From Agapetus fuscipes (taxonomy: Eukaryota; Arthropoda; Insecta; Trichoptera; Glossosomatidae), in the NCBI GenBank assembly GCA_951799405.1, contig OX637359.1:4274201-4338200 (forward strand): a stretch of 64,000 nucleotides of DNA. The letters are read 5' to 3'. The notes beneath the pieces are model-generated. The model had not been told where the DNA came from. It saw only the letters and a list, made by a program, of their open reading frames with translations, and ran no database searches. The first letter of the stretch is position 1. The number at the start of each line of letters is the position of its first letter. Made by a program: the position numbers and the translations under genes. Shown one piece after another: positions 1 to 11,682 of the stretch.

Positions 1-1147
1 AAATGCAATATATTTTTGTAACTTAGATTATAGATTATCATAGATTTAGATAGATAGGCAATGTTTTTTTTTGCGTACATTTTTCACAGTATCCAGCACC
101 GATATAAAAATTAGGTACCTCTGTGGTCCAAATTTCATTTAATCGTTTAGCCCACAGATCACGGAATAAACCTTTTTGCTATTTTGAATAACAAACATCA
201 AACGGTGCATTAAAAATATTAATAGCATGTAGTAAGGTTGATTAGATAGTTTTATGTTTCAATTAGGTACGTAAATGTTTTTTTGTTTGTCAACCATAAA
301 TTAACGGTAAGTAGGTGTATTTTTTTAAACCTACGTGAATACACCTTAATACTGGTAACATACGGTAAAGATTGTAAATAAAAAACCGCCCGACATTACC
401 TTAAGCTTGTGCCATTTGAAAAATAATACTGTCAGCAATGATATAAACATACAATCATTAGAAGAATTAATGGATCTAAGTAAAAAATATACAACTGACA
501 ACATATTCAAATACATACCTTAATAATGCCAAGCTAACTTCCACTCAAAACACTCACGACAAATTCCCGAGTCTGATGTAAACGTTCTCAGAAGAAAATG
601 AAGGTATCGAATGAGTTTTTTTGTGTTGTCCACACTGAATCAAAGAGTTACCATACGTGAACAAATACTTAAGATTGCAAGATTTTTGTCAGTTCCAATG
701 GAATTGGTAACATACTAAAAGAAAAATTTCGGAGCCAAAAATGGAGACAACCCTTAGCAATCAATATTTCGTGTTTAAATAAGTAAATATTATTGTGGCT
801 AGTACAGAAAATGAAAGATACGTTACTAAGGTATATGTAAAAATACTCAACTTTAAAAACGTTTGACTATGTATTTTGATCGTATCATGCCATCAAAGGG
901 TCAAAAACGGGTTGCGGACATGTAAAATTTGTATGGGAATGGAAAAAAGGCGTTTTTGTTTTATTTTTTAATTACATCGCCACTTAATGCTTTTTGCAGT
1001 TTTTTTTTTAATTTCGATACGCTTTTTATTTACTTTACTCTGATAATTTTAGAATTCAGTAGAGATCACCAGTTTTTATGAAAAAGCTGAAAATCATTAG
1101 GGGACACACGCACAAGACAAAAGGTACAAATTTCGACGGCGATACCC
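1..1147. repeat. Direct duplication, copy 1 (truncated by window start)
   Basis: This segment recurs at 8222-9363 in the same orientation, nearly identical by eye, with only scattered substitutions and 1-5-base indels. Its first ~50 bases are the 3' tail of an RTE-A repeat, so the duplicated unit probably extends left of the window. Both copies stop matching just after GACGGCGATACCC. No terminal inverted repeat, LTR boundary or convincing coding frame is visible. It could be a segmental duplication or part of a larger unrecognised element. Confidence 0.9.
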
Positions 1148-1612
1148 GTATCGTATTATCAAATGCAATATGTTTTAAATATTTTTTGTAAATCTCTGAT
1201 AATTCACTGCTAGACATAGGTCTCCAGTATATGCTTTTACTTTTACATGACATTTCATATCGAAAACATATTTAGGAAACAAAAAGGAAGTCCCGCATCC
1301 CAATTGTCCCAAAAACCTAAAATTGAGATTGATTAGGAATTGAACCATAAACAGATACTTGTCAATAATTATTAACTTTTATAGTTATATCTAATAACGC
1401 CATATTTTCAGTAGGCATGGCCAGAATCTTTATAGAGTCTCTTCCACTTATTCTTATCTTTGCATCTATATATAAATAGTCTACAACGAAGTTTTATTAA
1501 CAGTTAAGATTCATTTTAGAGACATACTTACAATCAAAATTATGTATGTGTGTGCATACACATGCTGTATGTGTAATTACAAAAAAAACAAATTGACATA
1601 AATGATAGTTTG
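1148..1612. other. AT-rich DNA, nothing recognised
   Basis: No open frame with coding character, repeat-family match or RNA gene was seen here. Confidence 0.5.
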
Positions 1613-1925
1613 TCCATGTATATATTGTGATTTATTGTTTTTAAAAAATGTAATTTGTCATGTATGTTCCTTGACTTATAGGTTGTTATGCGGCTGACCA
1701 CCCATAATGTAAAAATTGGTTCACTTTGCCAATGTCACCTCTGTTTCAGGGAAGGACGGCAAGAGTTGCAAGGCTTATGTTCATTTGAGATTGGGTTTTT
1801 ATATTGTAGGTCCACATGCGGCATGTGTTAGCGCGAAATTATACATATCTGCTTGTGGGAATGCATTTAATATAAAACTTAAATGATATATATCTTTGCA
1901 GCTTAGATTAGATTAGATTAGATAG
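1613..1925 (+). repeat. RTE-A LINE 3' end
   Basis: A 3' UTR remnant (TCCATGTATATATTG) is followed by the standard RTE-A terminal block: CCTTGACTTATAGGTT, a GGTTCACTTTGCCAATG core, CAGGGAAGGACGGCAAGAG, the GCATGTGTTAGCGCG segment and CTTAGATTAGATTAGATT at the end. Copies that also retain coding sequence (20939-21417, 25870-26337, 29670-30665) show that this block is the 3' end of a LINE and not an independent MITE. Confidence 0.85.
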
Positions 1926-1943
1926 TTTGGTATCAGCATGTTG

Positions 1944-2622
1944 TAGTATAAGGTTAGGTTACAGCTGTAACTGTAACTCTGTCGCCATTCCGCTAGGGGT
2001 GGCCAGAGCCTCTGCAGAGCTGCCTCCATTTTTTCCTATCCTTACATACCTCTTTCAATTCATTCATATCCATCACCTTTTTCATGCATTTTCTTCTTTT
2101 ATGGTCACTTTGTATATCCCATTCTTTCACAATCTCCCCAATCTGATCACTCCATACTTTTCTCGGTCGTCCCTTCCCTCTTTTTCCTTTCACACTTTCT
2201 TTGTATACATACTTTGTCAGTCTATCATCATTCATTCTTTCCACATGCCCAAACCATCTCATCACATTCTTTTGTACCTTAACTTTCACATCCTCTTTCA
2301 AATTACATTCTTTTTTTACCCATTCATTCCTAACTCTATCCCTCAGAGTTTTTCCTGTCATGCTTCTCAAATGCTTCATTTCCACCGTACATACTTTACT
2401 CATTTCGCTATCGTTCACTGTCCATACTTCACTTCCATACATCAAAGTCGGTAACAATATGCCATTGTGTACCGCCATTCTCAGATCCATCGTCAATCGC
2501 TTGTTCTTTGCTATTCTTCCTATTGCACCGACCACTTGCTTTCCGCGCAGTGTAAACAAACCAAGATGTTGTAAACAAATCTTTATCTCACATGCCAGTT
2601 TTGAAAAATGTATTGGATTCAT
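1944..2622 (-). pseudogene. RTE-B LINE, 5'-truncated reverse transcriptase C-terminus
   Basis: An open frame of 209 residues (1993-2622) reads through the end of an RTE-like reverse transcriptase ORF. The landmarks are LPTLMYGSEVWTVND, then MRWFGHVERM, then GKGRPRKVWSDQI and CKDRKKWRQLCRGSGHP before the stop. The catalytic FADD region and the endonuclease domain are missing, and the first ~20 residues are probably not LINE-derived, so this is a dead 5'-truncated insertion. The 3' tail is (TTACAG)n, read as CTGTAACTGTAACTCTG at 1960-1981, almost directly after the stop codon. The frame is still open, which suggests a fairly young copy. Confidence 0.85.
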
Positions 2623-2639
2623 TCTGTAACTGAATATTA

Positions 2640-4060
2640 ATAATTTGTAGGTTGTTGTTGTATTTGTAACTAAAAAACTAATAAAGATTTAAAAAAAACA
2701 CTGTTTTTTTTTCTACATGTTGTTTTTATTTATGTAAATTATTATGTGCAACTGTGGCCGTTTTATCCCCGAATGTGAATCATTGGCATATGTAAACATT
2801 TTTTTGCACAAAGAAAATGACCAAATTTGTGCCTATTATTATGAAAAACTAATATGAATTGCAATATTTTATTTGCCAGAAGTACTTTTTAGAAGTTCGA
2901 GTCAGAATTCTCCCTCTTTTTAGTCGTAATTTTCACTCTGACATCGATATAAATAAAATTTATTTATATTGATGCACTCTGGACATAGCCATAAAAACAG
3001 TTTATAAAGAAAAAAGTGAAAACCTAAAAAACATAGGTCTTGAAAATTGTTTTCATTTTTCCGCTACGATGTATTTATTACCCGTCGACATGACGTCTAC
3101 AAAATGTTATCCCATATTGCACTATTGGATATCGCTGTGCGAAGAGCTCAGAGCCTTAGCCCATGTATCGCGTGTGTGAAAGAGAGACAGAGTGTAAACA
3201 GTTAGTGTGTTCTTGGCTTGATCGACGTTTAAAAAGAAATGTGACATCGTGTGAAAAGATTCAACGACAACTGTATATGCTATTGTAAAGAGCCCCCAAA
3301 CACATTTGACATTTGTATCATATTTTTAAGTGTGTACAAATACTGGACTAGAGAATTTTTTTGTTTTATGCGTTGCAACGTTTGTCTGTTCGAGATTCGA
3401 AAAACTTTAAATTTTGATTATGTTAAAACGGGACAGGGCCCTTAAGAAACTCAGTTCTACCTGAGTGAAGCACCCACCGCTTTGCGAAAGTGCGCCGTCT
3501 CTAAATGAAAAATATCAATGCTACTGAAACACTTGTTATAAGTTTCACACACCCGGTAAATTGGCGCGCTCTGAGCATAGTTAGTGCGACACACAGGGAG
3601 ATGAAAGAGTTGGTCTACCGTGTGCCTGGTTCTGCGAGTTGGAATATTGTCGCATATACTGACAATGATGACTTGATGATTTCTTTATAGCGCCGTTTCG
3701 TGATGTAGTCATTCCAAGGGCGTTTGTACAAATGATGCCAGAAATGTGCTTGTCTTGAGTGCATAACTTTCCATAGTCCTCTATCTCTCTCACATGATGA
3801 GGCAGGTGACTGCAGGCCAGAGAACTAGCAACTGCAAATGCACGCTCTCCAAAAACTGTGTTACCTCTTCTTATCGGCTACCTAATATATGACTTGCTTC
3901 AATTACTGCACTCATTCATTTCGGATCTTATCCTTTAGAGTCTAACGAGTAAATTTACTCTCAATATTTTAAAATAATGCATACTTTAAATAACATTTTA
4001 GACTTTCATTCCCTTTCATGGTCGCTATTAGATGACATATTTTTTCTCGGGTTAGAAAAT
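2640..4060. other. AT-rich DNA, no recognised feature
   Basis: Short open frames of 61-76 codons occur (for example 3251-3445 and 3505-3690), but they show no family resemblance and no splice context. Nothing supports a gene. Confidence 0.5.
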
Positions 4061-4069
4061 GTTTTATTT

Positions 4070-4256
4070 GCAGTAATTTTGTCTGTCGACGTTTCGTTCC
4101 TTCGAGCGGTGAACATTTTCAAGGCTCGAAACGGCAGGCACCTTTATGTTCCTCAAGTTTCCAAAAGCAAGCAGAGTACAAAGGTGCCCCGCCGTTTTGT
4201 GCCTTAAAAATGTGCCCCGCTAGAGGAAACGAAACGTCGGCATACAAAATTACTGC
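4070..4256. mobile_element. Foldback with two GAAACGTC motifs (eroded hammerhead-type element)
   Basis: Inverted arms 4070-4100 and 4226-4256 pair imperfectly (GCAGTAATTTTG on the left, CAAAATTACTGC on the right). Each arm carries the GAAACGTC box, at 4088-4095 on the minus strand and 4231-4238 on the plus strand. A second inner inverted pair (ACGGCAGGCACC with GGTGCCCCGCCGT) lengthens the hairpin. Upstream of the minus-strand box a GTTC/GAAC stem is present, but the CUGANGA core reads TTGAAAA, so ribozyme activity is unlikely. The layout matches the other hammerhead foldbacks in the window. Confidence 0.55.
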
Positions 4257-4259
4257 AAA

Positions 4260-4639
4260 AAGAGCATGGTGTAACCAGGGAAAAACCATGTCATATGCAC
4301 ACTTTGTTCGGAAAACGCTTCAATAAAATATTTATTCTATGAAACTGTTTCTAAGCATATTGACAGATCGAACGTTCCAGAAGTTTGCGACCGAATCTTA
4401 CATAATGCCCTGAAAAAGTTGTGCGGTCTCAATGATTCGCTTAATGAAAGTTTCGGCCTATTACAAGTTACGGAGGACACATTGAGGGATGTATTATGTA
4501 ACTCACTTCCACAGACTATTCCAGAACATTAGGTTATTTGGACTATAAAGCCTACGCTAATGGTGTCGTTTGTATGGATTATTCGTGATGTTAAAAGAAA
4601 CTTGGAGGCATAATGTAGCCATTAGAAACTTCAATAATT
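4260..4639. other. No recognised feature
   Basis: Unique AT-rich sequence before the GAT microsatellite. No gene or repeat family was recognised. Confidence 0.4.
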
Positions 4640-4769
4640 CTTCTTCTTTTGATGATGATGTTGGTGATGATGATGATGATGGTGATGATGTGATGATGAT
4701 GATGGTGAGGGGGTAATGATGGTGGGGAGGGTGATGATGGTGGGGAGGGTGATGATGGTGGGGGGGATG

Positions 4770-4801
<32 letters not shown>

Positions 4802-5325
4802 GATGATGATGGTATTGATGGTGATGATGGTGATGGTGTGATAATGATGATGTTGGTGGTGAAGATGGTGGTGGTGGTGATGATGATGATGATGATTATG
4901 GTGATGGTGTGATAATGATGGTGGTGGTGGTGATGATGATGATGATGATGATGATGATGGTGGTGTTGGTTATGATGATGATGATGATGGTGATGGTGTG
5001 ATGATGATGATGACGATGGTGGTGGGGGTGATGATGATGATGATGGTGGTGATGGTGTGATGATGATGGTGGTGATAATGGTGATGGTGTGATGATGATG
5101 ATGATGGTGATGGTGTGATGATGATGATGTTAGTGGTGATGGTGATTGTGTGATGATGATAATGATGGTGGTGATGATGGTGATGGTGTGATGATGATGA
5201 TGATGATGATGGTGGTGATAATGGTGATTGTGTGATGATGATAATGATGGTGGTGGTGATGATGATGATGATGATGGTGATGTTATGATGATGATGGTGG
5301 TGGGGATGATGATGATGAAAATATT
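4640..5325 (+). repeat. (GAT)n/(GGTGAT)n compound microsatellite
   Basis: About 690 bases of GAT, GGT and GTGAT triplets with period-3 and longer sub-periodicities (for example GATGGTGATGGTGTGATGA recurring). The poly-His/Ile and poly-Asp frames across it are low-complexity artefacts, not proteins. Strand asymmetry is strong, with purine-rich GAT on the plus strand. Confidence 0.95.
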
Positions 5326-6732
5326 TTTCTACAAACACGCACAAAAAATAATTAAATATGTAACTCATTTAATGCACTCGATAATAACTTCAGTCGATAA
5401 AATTGTAAAATTAAATGGGTTTTTAAAATATGTTTATGTTATAATGTATTTCTTGTGGCCATCAAAGATCAATAAAATAGTATTTTTATATTTTTCTCCT
5501 TCTGAGAGCGAATACAAAAATTTATCCAAAAAAAACAAATTCATGCATATTTTTATTTTATTTAAACTTACAAGATTATGCCAGTTTTCTGCTTCAAAAA
5601 TAACCCACCTTCAACCTAAATACTTTTTAGTATTTCCTGCCCGTCAAATAGGCTTCAAACGATATAAAATTAAAAATCCAATGCCCTTTTTTGACCGCAC
5701 TTATAGGACAGACCATAAAAAGGTCTTATAAGGTAAATAAAGCCTCTGAAGCTGCGTAATTTCGTCTCCAATATAAAAAAGGTGCAAAGTTTTATAGAAC
5801 GCAGCTGGACTCCATAGGCGTAGCAATTTTTTTTTTATTCAAATTAAATTAATTGTAGTTCTGTAGATTTCACATAATATATATAAAAAAAAACGATCAA
5901 AGAAGGTTATGGTCGTGAATAAATGTCACGGAACGTTTTTGTAGAAGTCTCATTCAATGTGAAAATTCCCTACTTTTTTACAATTGTAACAAGTCGTGTC
6001 ACAAAATTTATCCCTGAAAAAAAAAGACTCAAAGCTGTTGTGTAACATAGGTGAGTGGTTATGAGACAGCGCAACAAATATTAATGTATCGCTTGCTAAG
6101 GAATCAAGCCATGTGTGTGACCTGTGACGTCTGACAAGGGGAAAATATTTAAAATTTAGATTCTGTGCCAAATAACAACAATCGTTCAGGTTTTAAATTC
6201 CATTTCATCTTATACGTATTTTTTTATATAGAAAAATAGCATAATATTAACATAATTATTACATGAGTCGTCTAGACTACAATAAAGAGTTTTTACAAAA
6301 AATCACAAACGATATCATGGAATACAAAAACACTGATTTCTGCATTTTGGAAAACACTGAAGAATGCTGCATTTGATTCTGATTGATTAAAAAATAATAT
6401 AAACAGTGTAATAATATATACGGAACGATGCAGTACCAGAAATAGTTTTTTTGTTACGCCCCTGTTTTTCCCAAAACCGAAAACTTTTACTAGCGCACGA
6501 TTCCATTTCGATAAAGAGGCGGACCAAATCCAACACTCACTTTATTTCATTTAATTTTAAGTATGGTCCGTTTCCCATCTACGCCGTGGAGCTCCGTATA
6601 AGGAATTTAAATTGAAGGCTCTACGCGGAATCGTAGACCCTATCCAGCAGTGTGCTCAAACTTTTTTTGTACCGAAAACCACTTGAAATGGTTTTCAAAG
6701 ATGTTCCTTGTTCATTTTACTTCATTCAACAG
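5326..6732. other. AT-rich DNA, no recognised feature
   Basis: A 167-codon open frame begins inside the microsatellite (5228-5731), but it has no recognisable domain and is AT-biased chance coding. Nothing else was identified. Confidence 0.45.
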
Positions 6733-6970
6733 GACAGTATGAGGCTGATCCCCCAAGCTGTAAAAACTTGGATTACTTTTGCCAATCCCACCCCGGTATC
6801 AGAGGAAGACGGTAGAAGTTGCAAAGTTTAGTGCATGTGAAGTTTGGTTTATTTTGTATGTTTACATGCAAAATGTGTAAACGTGAACTTACATCTTGCC
6901 TGCTTGAGGGCATGCATCACATAATATGAGCCTTAAATGTCAATGTATATTTGCAACTTACTGTATAGAA
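6733..6970 (+). repeat. RTE-A LINE 3' end, diverged
   Basis: It retains GTATGAGGCTGA, a TTTGCCAATCCCACCCC variant, GGAAGACGGTAGAAGTTGC and the terminal TTTGCAACTTA. It is much more diverged than most copies and lacks the ATTAG tail, so it is an old insertion. Confidence 0.7.
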
Positions 6971-8040
6971 TGTGAAAAAAATAAAATAATTAGCTTATTT
7001 AAATAATACACTAATGACCAAAATAGTATTCCATTTTTAGTACGTAGGAAGTATGCAGCTTGGTTCTAAAATGTATATGGTAAGGAAAATAACTTTAATA
7101 ATAAATAGCCCTTTTTTTAGTTCTTTGATATTTTTTTAGGAAAGTGCTAAAAACGGGCTTAAAAATATGAATTTGATTATGGACAAAAAATAGCAATTCA
7201 TACCAAACACGGTTCACTTTGCACACTGCATATTAAAATTCCTATTCAGTGGTTTTTTAATACAAGCTGCACACATAAAAATATTCTGATATATTTACCT
7301 ATACTTATATCTGCGCAGGACACTAGCGAACCATACCATTTCTTTTTATATTGAAATTGATTATTAATCGTTATCAATATTGCATACTAAATGACCGTTA
7401 TCTCTCAAATCTTAGCGATATATGATTCACAATGACCATACCAAAAAAAATGTAAAGCTATCATGGACCACTGGTGTAGAACCACTGAATCGTAGACGAT
7501 CGTAGCACCTTTAGAGGAAGCCGTCAAAGCCGTTCTGGTCGTAAATCCAATCGACAAAGTTTGCCAACAAAAGTTGAAGCGTAAGCTTTCGCGGTCGCAT
7601 ATTAAAATCGGAATTGTTTTTTTCAGTTTTTATGAGATTCTTAGTTAAAATAAAATATGAAGAAGTTTTTTTTCTCATTTATTACGTACTGAAATTTGGT
7701 TAAAAAATATTACTATATTTTTTTGGTATTAGGGTAACATAACTGTCGACCGGCAAGATTGAAGAAAACGAAAACATCGTGAGTTAAATTAAGGTCTATT
7801 CAAAATGACGGACAGGTTCGAAAAATTAGGATTTTTTACATTTCGATATCTCATTTCTTTTTTCGACGAAGAATACAAGATTTTATAGCAGTTCGTAAAC
7901 ACTGTTCAGTAAAAATATAAGAGCACCATTTTGAATGTCTATAAATATGAATGTTGTTTGTCTATGAATGTTTAATAAAAATATGAATACGCATATTTAA
8001 TAACTACCTAAAATCGTTCGTTTATTGTATTTCAATAAGT
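6971..8040. other. AT-rich DNA, no recognised feature
   Basis: No coding frame above 60 codons and no match to the local repeat families were found. Confidence 0.45.
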
Positions 8041-8275
8041 TTCCTTGACTTATAGGTTAGTATGAATCTGACCACTCATACTGTAAAAAATGGTTTACTT
8101 TACCAATGTTACCATTGTGTCAGGTAAGGTCGGCAAGAGTTGCAGGGTTTATGTTCATTTGAGATTGGGTTTTAAATTGTAGGTTCACATGCAGCATGTT
8201 TAAGTACGAACTTAAAGTCTTAAATGCAATATATTTTTGTAACTTAGATTATAGATTATCATAGATTTAGATAAA
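8041..8275 (+). repeat. RTE-A LINE 3' end
   Basis: Begins CCTTGACTTATAGGTTAG and ends with TTGTAACTTAGATTATAGATT. Its last ~50 bases are also the first bases of the 1.15-kb duplication, which places an RTE-A copy inside the duplicated unit. Confidence 0.85.
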
Positions 8276-9363
8276 TAGGCAATGGTTTTTTTGCGTACAT
8301 TTTTCACAGTATCCAGCACCGATATAAAAATTAGGTACCTCTGTGGTCGAAATTTCATTTAATCCGTTTAGCCCACAGATCACGGAATAAACCTTTTTGC
8401 TATTTTGAATAACAAACATCAAACGGTGCATTTAAAATATTAATAGCATGTAGTAAGGTTGATTAGATAGTTTTATGTTTCAAATAGGTACGTAAATGTT
8501 ATTTGTTAGTCAACCATAAATTAACGGTTAGTAGGTGTATTTTTTTAAACCTACGTGAATACACCTTAATATGGTAACATACGGTAAAGATTGTAAATAA
8601 AAAACCGCCCGACATTACCTTAAACTTGTGCCATTTGAAAAGTAATACTGTCAGCAATGATAAAAACATACAATCATTAGAAGAATTAATGAATCTAAGT
8701 AAAAAATATACAACTGACAACATATTCGAATACATACCTTAATAATGCCAAGCTAACTTCCACTCAAAACACTCACGACAAATTCCCGAGTCTGATGTAA
8801 ACGTTCTCAGAAGAAAATGAAGGTATCGAATGAGTTTTTTTGTGTTGTCCACACTGCATCAAAGAGTTACCAAACGTGAACAAATACTTAGGATTGCAAG
8901 ATTTTTGTCAGTTCCAATGGAATTGGTAACATACTAAAAGAAAAATTTCGGAGCCAAAAATGGAGACAACCCTTAGCAATCAATATTTCGTGTTTAAATA
9001 AGTAAATATTATTGTGGCTAGTACAGAAAATGAAAGATACGTTACTAAGGTATATGCAAAAATACTCAACTTTAAAAACGTTTGACTATTTTGATCGTAT
9101 CATGCCATCAAAGGGTCAAAAACGGGTTGCGGACATGTAAAATTTGTATGGGAATGGAAAAAAGGCGTTTTTGTTTTATTTTTTAATTACATCGCCACTT
9201 AATGCTTTTTGAAGTTTTTTTTTGTATTTCGATACGCTTTTTATTTACTTTACTCTGATAATTTTAGAATTCAGTAGAGATCACCAGTTTTTATGAAAAA
9301 GCTGAAAATCATTAGGGGACACACGAGGAAAGACAAAAGGTACAAATTTCGACGGCGATACCC
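8222..9363. repeat. Direct duplication, copy 2
   Basis: Matches 1-1147 nearly base for base in the same orientation. Differences include small homopolymer indels and substitutions such as TGTATTTTGATCG against TATTTTGATCG. Similarity stops abruptly at 9363, where this copy continues ATTACCC and copy 1 continues GTATCG. Confidence 0.9.
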
Positions 9364-9649
9364 ATTACCCTTGTTGTTAAAACCAAAGGGAAAGGATTCA
9401 AACCTTTTGGATTTACGAATAAAAAACGAAGGACGTAAGAAATGATAGCTTAATTTGTTTTATTTATTTTATTTTTAGAACTGGTAAATTAACTCAGTCT
9501 TAACAATAAATAAGAATCTGTCCCCTTGAAAGCAGGAAACCCTCTGAAAGTTAGTCGTTAATTTTGCACTCGCCACACGCTATTCGTCGTGGATAGTGCG
9601 GAGTTGCATTGTCTGTGCAGCTAAGCTGTGATGCGTCTAATTTTAGTTC
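9364..9649. other. No recognised feature
   Basis: Unique AT-rich DNA between the duplication boundary and an RTE-A copy. Confidence 0.4.
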
Positions 9650-9885
9650 AAACATATAAAAATTTAAAGTTCATATTATGAAATCCATGCCCACAAAGAG
9701 ACACGTGTAAGTTTCGATTATAAATGCCACATGTGTTCTTATAATTAAAAAAATCAAACCTCAACCATAAACCCAGCAACTTTTACCATCTTTCCCTGCA
9801 ACAGGAGTAGCATTAGCAAAGTAAAGCATTGTTTACTGCATGAGTGGTTAGCCTCATACCAACCTATTAGTCAAGGGATAAGTTA
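9650..9885 (-). repeat. RTE-A LINE 3' end, diverged
   Basis: Read on the minus strand it has CCCTTGACTAATAGGTTGG, GGTATGAGGCTAACCACTC, CAGGGAAAGATGG and GTGTCTCTTTGTGGGCATG. The ATTAG tail is lost. Confidence 0.75.
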
Positions 9886-9978
9886 GATGCTCTGGCAAAA
9901 TCTCGCATTTGCCAGTTCTCAGTAATTCGAGAATAACCTTTATTCCCACCTATAAATACAGACCAAGATGCTCTGTAG

Positions 9979-10206
9979 CAGTGGCGAAGGGTGCCATACA
10001 AGCCGATTCCCATCGGTTTTCCGTTTAAAATGAGGCAGAAATGATAATAAAGTAGACTGCATGGTTTTAATGGGGAAAAAATACGTATTGTTTATTTGGT
10101 TTTAAATGTATTTTTTTACTTTGTGCCTATATTTTTTAACTACTTTGTTACATCATTTTAAAAGGGATGCCGATCGGAACCGGCTTGTATGGCACCCTTC
10201 GCACCG
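9979..10206. mobile_element. hAT-type MITE, 228 bp, with 8-bp target duplication
   Basis: Terminal inverted repeats begin CAGTGGCGAAGGGTGCCA and extend imperfectly for ~45 bp (through TACAAGCCG and TCGG). The element is flanked on both sides by CTCTGTAG (9971-9978 and 10207-10214), a perfect 8-bp target duplication. CAG-type ends and 8-bp duplications are hallmarks of hAT transposons. No transposase is present, so it is non-autonomous. Confidence 0.85.
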
Positions 10207-10214
10207 CTCTGTAG

Positions 10215-10799
10215 CCAGACTAATATCTAAATCATCGAGCTTTTCAGTTCAAAAGCAACTCTGTGTACAAACCGAATCTGAAATTAATTGTGCAAAATAA
10301 ATTACCGCCATTTTCATTGAATTGAACTCGGCAAGATCATAACAATATTAAGGAAATCGAATTTATTTTTGGAATGTGAGGGAAAAAGTTAAATCATAAA
10401 CATTATTGTCTCTCAGTTTATGAAGCGTTGTTTCGTCGCAATGATGCCACAATAAAAATGAAATCTCAAGCCAAGTGTTTTGCGGTTTACGAGTTAAGTC
10501 CTTGCTCGTTGTCTCGTACATTTAAAATGCCATTTTACGACCCTATACGTAGAGTCGTTCCATTCGTTATTGTCACGTCACAATATTTCGTAAGTCTTCT
10601 CATAAGATTCGTTCAATTTGTTAAGCTTTTAGCAGCTTCTATTTTTTGTTTTTGTTTTTTTGTGCACAACAGGTTTCCCTTATTACAGTGCACCCTCACA
10701 CAGTCATTAACAAGCTGGGAGGAACTCTTTAACTAGATCTTTGAAAGATTCTAAATTAATGTAAAATATGTCTATGTCAGCGGAGTTAATCCTGTACGG
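10215..10799. other. No recognised feature
   Basis: A 102-codon open frame (10428-10736) has no recognisable domain or splice context, and I do not call it a gene. Confidence 0.4.
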
Positions 10800-10880
10800 G
10801 TATTTAATAACGCAACGCAACTACACAACTAAGCTACACATATTGTGTTACTTCTTGCCGCGTTATCCCCGAAGGGGTTA
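10800..10880 (-). repeat. S3 SINE 3' end fragment
   Basis: The minus strand reads the conserved S3 tail: GATAACGCGGCAAGAAGT, then TGTGTAGCTTAGTTGTGT. No tRNA-like head remains. Confidence 0.65.
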
Positions 10881-10889
10881 TCATAACTG

Positions 10890-11260
10890 CTCAATTTTTT
10901 CCCCCCCATTCGGTTTCAACAGCAATTTTGCGTTTAAACAGTACAACGGTTGATTTTTGTCTTCTCTGCAGAGTATTTGGTCCTTAATTTATAAAGATTA
11001 TTAAAATAATTCTCAAAACATGGAGAATACCACCTTGCGGGTACACAAACTTCATAAATCTTCGGTTATTTTATTTTACACAATTTGTTTTCTAACTTTC
11101 AGTTTCAACAGAGCTTAAAAATTTAAAAGTACGACAGTTGATTTACGTCTGCTCTACAGGAGATTTGGTCCTTAATTTAAACGGATTATTAAGATTTTTT
11201 ATCGAAAAATGCAGAATCGTTACATACCACCTTGCTGGATTTCACCAGAATATTCGATTC
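10890..11260 (+). repeat. Diverged tandem duplication (~200-bp unit)
   Basis: Two adjacent units share GTTTCAACAG, AGTACxACxGTTGATTT, then ATTTGGTCCTTAATTTA and TACCACCTTGC (first ~10911-11043, second ~11101-11240). Divergence is considerable, so this is an old tandem duplication. No function is suggested. Confidence 0.65.
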
Positions 11261-11682
11261 AACACTTAATTGATCTCGAACAAATACAAATCATTATTTG
11301 GTACCTACCTAAGCATCTACTTATTTATTGAGATTTTGTAGACTTATTATTATACTAACACAGACAAACCGAACATAACTACTAATATCCAGCATAATCG
11401 TATCAATACTTTCATTCTTTAGAGTGTTTTCAAAATAGGTACCTATTTAATTTTGTATATAAATTTTAACTTTCTGTACTGCCTGTACCGTTTGGTAAAA
11501 TTACCCGATTTTTAAACTTTGTACGAAATTATTAGGTACATTTTAATGTTTTTTACACTTAAATTTTATCAAACGCACGATCGCCGCGAAATTGCCGGAA
11601 ATTTCAGGGACGTTTATGAAAAATACGCAAAACGCGAAGAGAATTAAAATGAAAGTTTCGAGTCGTCGTGGACGCACCCACT

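Noticed and set aside
1613..1925. Helitron or MITE identity for the 250-bp repeat
   Set aside because: It lacks Helitron CTRR ends and terminal inverted repeats, and several copies are physically continuous with a LINE coding end.
2201..2629. Plus-strand frame of 142 codons opposite the RTE-B pseudogene, and a similar 175-codon frame from 1927
   Set aside because: Antisense shadows of the RTE-B reverse transcriptase on the minus strand.
4970..5731. Poly-His/Ile frame on the minus strand (4970-5368) and poly-Asp start of a 167-codon frame on the plus strand
   Set aside because: They are translations of the (GAT)n microsatellite. The non-repetitive part of the plus-strand frame has no recognisable domain.
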